The notes under the pieces were generated by a model, which had not been told where the DNA came from, did no database searches, and saw only the letters and a list, made by a program, of their open reading frames with translations. 64,000 nucleotides of DNA from Streptomyces sp. NRRL S-646 (GTDB lineage: Bacteria; Actinomycetota; Actinomycetes; Streptomycetales; Streptomycetaceae), in the NCBI RefSeq assembly GCF_000720765.1, contig NZ_JODC01000006.1, positions 372,001 to 436,000 on the forward strand, read 5' to 3'. Positions 58,531 to 64,000 of this stretch are shown here, in pieces; the first letter of the stretch is position 1, and each line of letters starts with the position of its first letter. The position numbers and the translations under genes were made by a program.

Positions 58531-60780
58531 ATGAGCAGCACCACCGCACAGACACCGGCACCGATACGCGCGGCAGCGGATGCCTCCGAGGTCGAGCTGC
58601 TCATCGGCGGGATGACCTGCGCCTCCTGCGCGGCCCGCGTCGAGAAGAAGCTCAACCGGATGGACGGTGTCACCGCCACGGTGAACTTCGCGACGGAGAA
58701 GGCGAAGGTCAGCTACCCCGCGGGCATCCAGGTCGCCGACCTGATCGCCACCGTCGTGAAGACGGGGTACACGGCCGAGGAGCCGGCCCCGCCGCAGCCG
58801 GAGCCCACCGAGGAGGAGGCCGCCGAGGACCCGGAACTGGCCTCCTACCGGCAGCGCTTCACCGTCTCCGCCCTGCTCGCGCTGCCCGTCGTACTGCTGT
58901 CGATGATCCCGGCCCTGCAGTTCGACGACTGGCAGTGGCTGGCGCTCACGCTCACCGCGCCGGTGGTCGTCTGGGGCGGGCTGCCCTTCCACAAGGCGGC
59001 CTGGACGAACGCCCGGCACGGTGCCGCCACCATGGACACGCTTGTCTCGGTCGGCACTCTGGCCGCGTTCGGCTGGTCGCTGTGGGCACTGTTCTTCGGG
59101 GACGCGGGCATGCCGGGCATGCACGACGAGTTCAGGTTCACCGTCTCGCGCATGGACGGGGCCTCGACGATCTACCTCGAAGTGGCCGCCGGTGTCGTCG
59201 CCTTCATCCTGCTCGGCCGCTATCTGGAAGCCCGCGCCAAGCGGCGCTCAGGGGCGGCGCTACGGGCGCTGATGGAGCTCGGCGCAAGGGACGTGTCCGT
59301 ACTGCGCGGGGGCCGTGAGACCCGTATCCCGGTGTCCCAGTTGGCCGTCGGGGACCGTTTCGTCGTACGGCCCGGGGAGAAGATCGCGACCGACGGCACC
59401 GTCGTCGAGGGTGCGTCCGCCGTGGACGCCTCGATGCTGACCGGCGAGTCGGTGCCGGTGGACGTGGGCGTGGGCGATGCCGTCACCGGGGCCACGGTCA
59501 ACGCCGGTGGGCGGCTGGTCGTCGAGGCCGGCCGGGTCGGCGCCGACACCCAGCTCGCACGGATGGCGAAGCTGGTGGAGGACGCGCAGAACGGCAAGGC
59601 CGAGGTGCAGCGGCTCGCCGACCGGATCTCGGCGGTCTTCGTGCCGGTCGTCATGCTGATCGCCGTCGGCACGTTCGGGGCGTGGCTCGGCGTCACGGGC
59701 GACACCGTGGCCGCGTTCACCGCGGCCGTCGCCGTCCTGATCATCGCCTGCCCCTGCGCGCTGGGTCTGGCCACCCCGACCGCGCTGATGGTCGGCACGG
59801 GGCGTGGCGCCCAGCTCGGCATCCTCATCAAGGGCCCGGAGGTCCTGGAGTCCACGCGCCGCGTCGACACCGTCGTACTCGACAAGACCGGAACGGTCAC
59901 CACGGGCCGGATGACCCTGCACGAGGTGTACGTCGTCGCCGGCACCGACGAGAAGGAGGTGCTGCGGCTCGCGGGCGCCGTCGAGCACGCCTCCGAGCAT
60001 CCCGTCGCCCGGGCGATCGCCCTGGGCGCCGAGGAGCGGGCCGGGCGGCTGCCGGGGGTCGAGCGGTTCGAGAACGTGCCCGGGCGGGGCGTGAGGGGGC
60101 GTGTGGAGGGCCGTGAGGTCGCCGTCGGGCGGCTCTTCGAAGGGCTCCCCGAGGAACTGGTCCGCGCCAAGTCCGAGGCCGAGAGCGACGGCCGTACGGC
60201 CGTCGTGGTCGGCTGGGACGGAGTGGCACGCGGTGTCGTCGCCGTCGCCGACGCGGTCAAGGAGACCAGCGCTCAGGCGGTGCGCGAGCTGCGCGCGCTG
60301 GGGCTCACGCCGGTGCTGCTGACCGGGGACAACCGGGCGGTCGCGGAAGCGGTGGCGCGAGAGGTCGGGATCGAGCAGGTGGTCGCCGAGGTCCTGCCCG
60401 AGGACAAGGTGGCCGCCGTACGGCGACTGCAGGCCGAGGGCCGGACGGTCGCCATGGTCGGCGACGGCGTCAACGACGCGGCCGCGCTGGCCACCGCCGA
60501 TCTGGGTCTGGCGATGGGGACCGGGACGGACGCGGCGATCGAGGCGGGCGATCTGACGCTGGTGCGCGGGGACCTGAGGGTGGCCGCGGACGCGATCCGG
60601 CTGTCCCGCAGGACGCTGGCCACGATCAAGGGCAACCTGGTGTGGGCCTTCGGGTACAACGTGGCGGCGCTGCCGCTGGCCGCCGCCGGCCTGCTCAATC
60701 CGATGATCGCCGGGGCCGCGATGGCCTTCTCGTCGGTGTTCGTGGTGACGAACAGCCTCCGGCTGCGGACGTTCCGCTGA
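58531..60780 (+). CDS. copA: copper-exporting P1B-type ATPase
   Basis: 749 residues. An N-terminal metal-binding domain GMTCASC (27-33), actuator TGES (304-307), membrane CPC (407-409), phosphorylation DKTGT (451-455), SEHP in the nucleotide domain, and GDGVNDA. The CPC motif and the neighbouring CopZ indicate Cu(I) export. Normal length for the family. In one operon with copZ. Confidence 0.95.
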   Translation: MSSTTAQTPAPIRAAADASEVELLIGGMTCASCAARVEKKLNRMDGVTATVNFATEKAKVSYPAGIQVADLIATVVKTGYTAEEPAPPQPEPTEEEAAEDPELASYRQRFTVSALLALPVVLLSMIPALQFDDWQWLALTLTAPVVVWGGLPFHKAAWTNARHGAATMDTLVSVGTLAAFGWSLWALFFGDAGMPGMHDEFRFTVSRMDGASTIYLEVAAGVVAFILLGRYLEARAKRRSGAALRALMELGARDVSVLRGGRETRIPVSQLAVGDRFVVRPGEKIATDGTVVEGASAVDASMLTGESVPVDVGVGDAVTGATVNAGGRLVVEAGRVGADTQLARMAKLVEDAQNGKAEVQRLADRISAVFVPVVMLIAVGTFGAWLGVTGDTVAAFTAAVAVLIIACPCALGLATPTALMVGTGRGAQLGILIKGPEVLESTRRVDTVVLDKTGTVTTGRMTLHEVYVVAGTDEKEVLRLAGAVEHASEHPVARAIALGAEERAGRLPGVERFENVPGRGVRGRVEGREVAVGRLFEGLPEELVRAKSEAESDGRTAVVVGWDGVARGVVAVADAVKETSAQAVRELRALGLTPVLLTGDNRAVAEAVAREVGIEQVVAEVLPEDKVAAVRRLQAEGRTVAMVGDGVNDAAALATADLGLAMGTGTDAAIEAGDLTLVRGDLRVAADAIRLSRRTLATIKGNLVWAFGYNVAALPLAAAGLLNPMIAGAAMAFSSVFVVTNSLRLRTFR

Positions 60781-61271
60781 ACCGCGGGCGAGGTTACCGG
60801 CGGTTAGTCGAAGTCGAGGTGAGAGCACCTCTGGAGTCCGGCGCCAGCCTCACATAAGCTCTTCACAAGGCTCGCGCATCTTCCTTACGCTTGGGCACCG
60901 ATCGCTGTATCGGGGCTCTTGCGTATCTAACGGACAAATGCAAGAGACGCAGATCACAGTGATGTGAACGTAACCATCGAAGGGGTTCGAAGGTCTAAGT
61001 TGACGATGTCAGGCAGCGTCTTGGGGGGCGTTTCCTGGCATCTGAGGATGTCTTGGGGGACTTCCTCAGAGTTGCGTTGCCGGGGCCACGTACACCGGGG
61101 TGCTTTGAGCGGCCCTCCCGAGCGTGCGTTGTCCCGGCAGACCGCACAACCATGAGTACGGCGAGTTTTGCTCATTCCGCTCAACGCTCGCCGCACTCGA
61201 CAGCGATTCAGGCGCTGGCTTCACAGACGCCCGGCCGGATCCCGTGGGGGGAATCCGCACCGGGACATGGG

Positions 61272-61323
61272 AAGGCGCCCTGGACGTCGGCCCGTGGGGG
61301 GACCGGCGCCAGGGCGCCTTTCG
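61272..61323 (+). terminator. 12-bp hairpin, likely rightward terminator
   Basis: Perfect 12-bp stem with a 25-base loop that can form an inner stem, followed by TTTCG. No coding sequence immediately upstream explains it. Confidence 0.55.
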
Positions 61324-61389
61324 CTTCGCGGATTCAGCCGGGGGGTTCGGGGGGCTTCAGGTTGTTGCCCGGCTGACGGCCGGTGGGGG

Positions 61390-61476
61390 CTGGTCGCTCC
61401 CCCACTCTCGACTTCGCTCGAGCGGGGGGACCCCCATCGCGGCGGAGCCGCACATCAATACGGCCCCGCGCCCCTC
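61390..61476. repeat. dispersed repeat copy 8 (both modules)
   Basis: It carries the hairpin module (TCCCCCACTCTCGACTTCGC onward) and the GGCGGAGCCGCACAT module ending GCGCCCCT. It lies just beyond the 3' end of the citrate synthase gene. Confidence 0.85.
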
Positions 61477-61507
61477 AAAAGCAGGGCAGCCCCGGCACCG
61501 GCGGGTA

Positions 61508-62809
61508 TCAGCGCTCTTCGACCGGGACGAAGTCCCGCTCCACCACGCCCGTGTAGATCTGGCGGGGGCGGCCGATGCGGGAGCCCGGCTCCTTGATCAT
61601 CTCGTGCCACTGGGCGATCCAGCCCGGAAGGCGGCCGAGGGCGAACAGGACCGTGAACATCTCGGTCGGGAAGCCCATGGCGCGGTAGATCAGGCCGGTG
61701 TAGAAGTCCACGTTCGGGTAGAGGTTGCGCTGGACGAAGTAGTCGTCCGAGAGCGCGTGCTCCTCCAGCTTCAGCGCGATGTCCAGCAGCTCGTCGGACT
61801 TGCCGAGGGCCGAGAGGACGTCGTGCGCCGCCGCCTTGATGATCTTCGCGCGCGGGTCGAAGGACTTGTACACCCGGTGGCCGAAGCCCATCAGGCGGAC
61901 GCCGTCCTCCTTGTTCTTCACCTTGCGGATGAAGGAGTCGACGTCGCCGCCGTTGGCCTGGATGCCCTCGAGCATCTCCAGGACGGACTGGTTGGCGCCG
62001 CCGTGCAGCGGGCCCCACAGGGCGTTGATGCCGGCCGAGATCGACGCGAACATGTTCGCCTGCGAGGAGCCGACCAGGCGGACCGTGGACGTCGAACAGT
62101 TCTGCTCGTGGTCCGCGTGCAGGATCAGCAGCTTGTCGAGGGCGGCGACGACGACCGGGTCGAGGTCGTACTCCTGCGCCGGGACCGAGAAGGTCATGCG
62201 CAGGAAGTTCTCGACGTAACCGAGGTCGTTGCGCGGGTAGACGAACGGGTGGCCGATCGACTTCTTGTACGCGTACGCCGCGATCGTCGGGAGCTTGGCG
62301 AGCAGGCGGATCGTCGAGAGGTTGCGCTGCTTCTCGTCGAACGGGTTGTGGCTGTCCTGGTAGAACGTGGACAGCGCCGAGACGACCGAGGACAGCATGG
62401 CCATCGGGTGGGCGTCGCGCGGGAAGCCCTTGTAGAAGTTCTTGACGTCCTCATGCAGCAGGGTGTGCTGCGTGATGTCGTTCTTGAACACGGAGAGCTC
62501 GTCGACGGTCGGCAGCTCGCCGTTGATCAGCAGGTAGGCGACCTCCAGGAAGGTGGAGCGCTCCGCCAGCTGCTCGATCGGGTAGCCGCGGTACCGGAGG
62601 ATGCCCGCCTCGCCGTCGAGGTAGGTGATGGCGGATTTATAGGCGGCGGTGTTCCCGTAACCGCTGTCCAGCGTCACCAGACCGGTCTGGGCGCGGAGCT
62701 TCCCGATGTCGAAGCCCTTGTCGCCGACGGTGCTGTCGATCACCGGGTAGGTGTACTCGCCGTCGCCGTACCGCAGTACTACAGAGTTGTCGCTCACGTC
62801 TTCCCTCAC
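61508..62809 (-). CDS. gltA: citrate synthase
   Basis: 433 residues. Catalytic regions in order: the N-terminal LRYRGYPIEQLAE, HADHEQNCSTST with the active-site histidine, GPLHGGANQSVLEML, and GFGHRVYKSFDPRA with the second histidine, then the aspartate region. This is the long type II form, normal for housekeeping enzymes of the citric acid cycle. It stands alone, with two dyads upstream that may regulate it. Confidence 0.97.
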   Translation of the reverse strand: MREDVSDNSVVLRYGDGEYTYPVIDSTVGDKGFDIGKLRAQTGLVTLDSGYGNTAAYKSAITYLDGEAGILRYRGYPIEQLAERSTFLEVAYLLINGELPTVDELSVFKNDITQHTLLHEDVKNFYKGFPRDAHPMAMLSSVVSALSTFYQDSHNPFDEKQRNLSTIRLLAKLPTIAAYAYKKSIGHPFVYPRNDLGYVENFLRMTFSVPAQEYDLDPVVVAALDKLLILHADHEQNCSTSTVRLVGSSQANMFASISAGINALWGPLHGGANQSVLEMLEGIQANGGDVDSFIRKVKNKEDGVRLMGFGHRVYKSFDPRAKIIKAAAHDVLSALGKSDELLDIALKLEEHALSDDYFVQRNLYPNVDFYTGLIYRAMGFPTEMFTVLFALGRLPGWIAQWHEMIKEPGSRIGRPRQIYTGVVERDFVPVEER

Positions 62810-62873
62810 CGACGTAGTGCCTCATCTTCGAGGTTGCCCTGACTGTCTCTACCATCCCCCAATTGGCTCAGGA

Positions 62874-62921
62874 GAGTGCACTCGGGGTCGACCATCGGGC
62901 CTATTGACGGCACTGAGTGCC
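62874..62921. promoter_or_regulatory. two AGTGC-type dyads upstream of gltA
   Basis: GAGTGCACTC (62874-62883) is a perfect palindrome, and GGCACT-G-AGTGCC (62909-62921) is a second one 26 bases away. Both share the AGTGC half-site and sit 65-110 bases upstream of the citrate synthase start. Confidence 0.4.
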
Positions 62922-63059
62922 GCCAACTTGCTCATCCTGCCCCCTTGATTCCCCATCCGGAAGTGCTATGTGACCTTCACGACTCATTTGATCGATCATT
63001 TTTCGTGATGCCTGTCTCAAACCCGCCCCGGAGGGGCCGCACAGTGGTCACGGGGGCTC

Positions 63060-64000
63060 TCACAGGGGTCTCGGGGAGAGCCGGAAGTCCAGTGCCGTGC
63101 AGCGCCGCCCCGCCGACACCGTGCGCACCGCCTGACCGATCGCCTTGCGCGAACCGACCAGGACGACCAGCTTCTTGGCCCGGGTCACCGCCGTGTACAG
63201 CAGGTTCCGCTGCAGCATCATCCAGGCTCCGGTGGTGACCGGGATCACCACGGCGGGATATTCACTCCCCTGGGAGCGGTGAATGGTGACCGCGTACGCG
63301 TGGGCCAGCTCGTCCAGTTCGTCGAACTCGTACGGAACCTCCTCGTCCTCGTCCGTCAGCACCGTCAGGCGCTGGTCGACCGGGTCGAGCGAGGTGACCA
63401 CGCCGACGGTGCCGTTGAAGACACCGTTCTTGCCCTTCTCGTAATTGTTGCGAATCTGGGTGACCTTGTCGCCGACCCGGAAGACCCGGCCGCCGAACCG
63501 CTTCTCCGGCACGTCCGGGCGGCCCGGGGTGATGGCCTGCTGGAGCAGACCGTTGAGCGTGCCGGCGCCGGCCGGGCCGCGGTGCATGGGCGCGAGGACC
63601 TGCACGTCCCGGCGCGGGTCGAGCCCGAACTTGGCCGGAATCCGACGGGCGACCACATCCACGGTGAGCCGCCCCGCCTCCTCCGTGTCGTCCTCGACGA
63701 AGAGGAAGAAGTCCTTCATGCCGTCGGTGACCGGGTGATGCCCGGAGTTGATCCGGTGCGCGTTCGTCACCACGCCCGACTGCTGGGCCTGGCGGAACAC
63801 GCGCGTGAGGCGCACGGCGGGGATCGGGCTGCCGTCGGCGAGCAGGTCGCGCAGCACCTCGCCCGCGCCCACGCTGGGCAGTTGGTCGACGTCCCCGACG
63901 AAGAGGAGGTGGGCGCCCGGCGGGACCGCCTTCACCAGCTTGTTGGCGAGCAGCAGGTCCAGCATGGAGGCCTCGTCGACGACCACCAGGTCGGCGTCGA
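63060..64000 (-). CDS. recD2: RecD2-like SF1 helicase, C-terminal part (cut by window edge)
   Basis: The visible 313 codons cover the C-terminal motor of a RecD/TraA-type helicase. The Walker B is VVVDEASMLD, followed by motif III FVGDVDQLPSVGAGEVL, a DQVTQ-like DKVTQIRNNY region, THRSQGSEYP-type VTIHRSQGSEYPAVVIP and motif VI LYTAVTRAKK. It unwinds DNA in the 5' to 3' direction in repair. The Walker A and N-terminal helix-hairpin-helix regions lie beyond 64000. Confidence 0.92.
   Translation of the reverse strand, partial: DADLVVVDEASMLDLLLANKLVKAVPPGAHLLFVGDVDQLPSVGAGEVLRDLLADGSPIPAVRLTRVFRQAQQSGVVTNAHRINSGHHPVTDGMKDFFLFVEDDTEEAGRLTVDVVARRIPAKFGLDPRRDVQVLAPMHRGPAGAGTLNGLLQQAITPGRPDVPEKRFGGRVFRVGDKVTQIRNNYEKGKNGVFNGTVGVVTSLDPVDQRLTVLTDEDEEVPYEFDELDELAHAYAVTIHRSQGSEYPAVVIPVTTGAWMMLQRNLLYTAVTRAKKLVVLVGSRKAIGQAVRTVSAGRRCTALDFRLSPRPL

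Larger units (their letters stand above)
60781..61507. other. non-coding stretch with hairpin and dispersed repeat
   Basis: I find no convincing gene; short frames on both strands lack sensible composition. A perfect 12-bp stem (AAGGCGCCCTGG at 61272-61283 with 61309-61320) followed by a short T/C run looks like a rightward terminator, which hints at a transcript, perhaps an RNA, starting after copA. The dispersed repeat follows at 61390-61476. Confidence 0.5.

Noticed and set aside
1..64000. CRISPR arrays or insertion-sequence transposases
   Set aside because: I saw no regularly spaced direct repeats with unique spacers and no transposase-like protein. The recurrent repeats are the dispersed intergenic family.

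Overview
The window looks like part of a Streptomyces chromosome. The evidence is GC content near 70%, GTG/TTG starts, ATGA/GTGA-coupled operons, a MelC-type tyrosinase pair, a DUF5949 gene, rare TTA codons confined to accessory genes, and several copies of a short dispersed repeat of the Streptomyces type. From memory, the gene content from the tyrosinase to citrate synthase resembles the S. coelicolor SCO2700-SCO2737 region.

Region A (1 to about 10310) is the right part of an integrated actinomycete integrative and conjugative element (AICE). It starts with an FtsK/SpoIIIE translocase cut by the window edge and a small OB-fold-like partner. Divergent from these, across an array of GGACGT half-sites, are an XRE regulator with a phospholipase-D-like C-terminus and a Nudix protein; a convergent HD phosphohydrolase follows. 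The cargo is a MazF-type toxin operon, a two-gene restriction-modification-like island (a GHKL ATPase carrying a nuclease-like domain, then a DNA methyltransferase) and a membrane-anchored protein. The last three genes carry TTA codons. The element ends at the 3' part of a tRNA-Arg(UCU) gene (about 10254-10310), followed by that tRNA's terminator. Integrase, excisionase and replication genes must lie to the left.

Region B (10.3-20.4 kb) is chromosomal: a VOC protein bracketed by 21-bp repeats, an MDR oxidoreductase with a divergent HxlR regulator, an LCP cell-wall ligase, an orphan TatA, an MgtA-type P-type ATPase co-transcribed with an ArsR regulator, a 2-hydroxyacid dehydrogenase, and tyrosinase with its MelC1 chaperone. 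ATTGCGCAAT-type palindromes lie upstream of the LCP, TatA and small membrane protein genes.

Region C (20.5-25.0 kb) is rich in small secreted proteins, including three tandem near-identical genes of a family I do not recognise, plus a GH16 glucanase-like gene.

Region D (25.2-36.1 kb) is a tightly coupled exopolysaccharide operon: glycosyltransferase, initiating phosphoglycosyltransferase, polymerase/ligase, Wzx/MurJ-like flippase, deacetylase, second glycosyltransferase, Wzz-like protein and CelD-like acyltransferase. A convergent secreted GH26-like hydrolase follows.

Region E (36.2-45.2 kb) holds an acyl-CoA synthetase, a VWA lipoprotein, an ABC exporter whose ATPase is fused to a membrane-anchored hydrolase, and an amino-acid permease. 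Region F (45.4-52.7 kb) is a myo-inositol catabolic operon (iolC, an aldolase-like gene, iolB, iolD, mmsA) with a divergent iolE-like gene. Region G (53-64 kb) holds an HTH protein, a GNAT enzyme, a zinc alcohol dehydrogenase, an MMPL exporter with a divergent TetR regulator, a copper chaperone and CopA ATPase behind a CsoR-type operator, citrate synthase, and a RecD2-like helicase cut by the window end.

A recurring theme is a dispersed repeat family (8 copies recognised) that has entered or extended coding sequences. It encodes internal segments of MgtA and of the ABC ATPase fusion, and C-terminal tails of the polysaccharide polymerase and the MMPL exporter.
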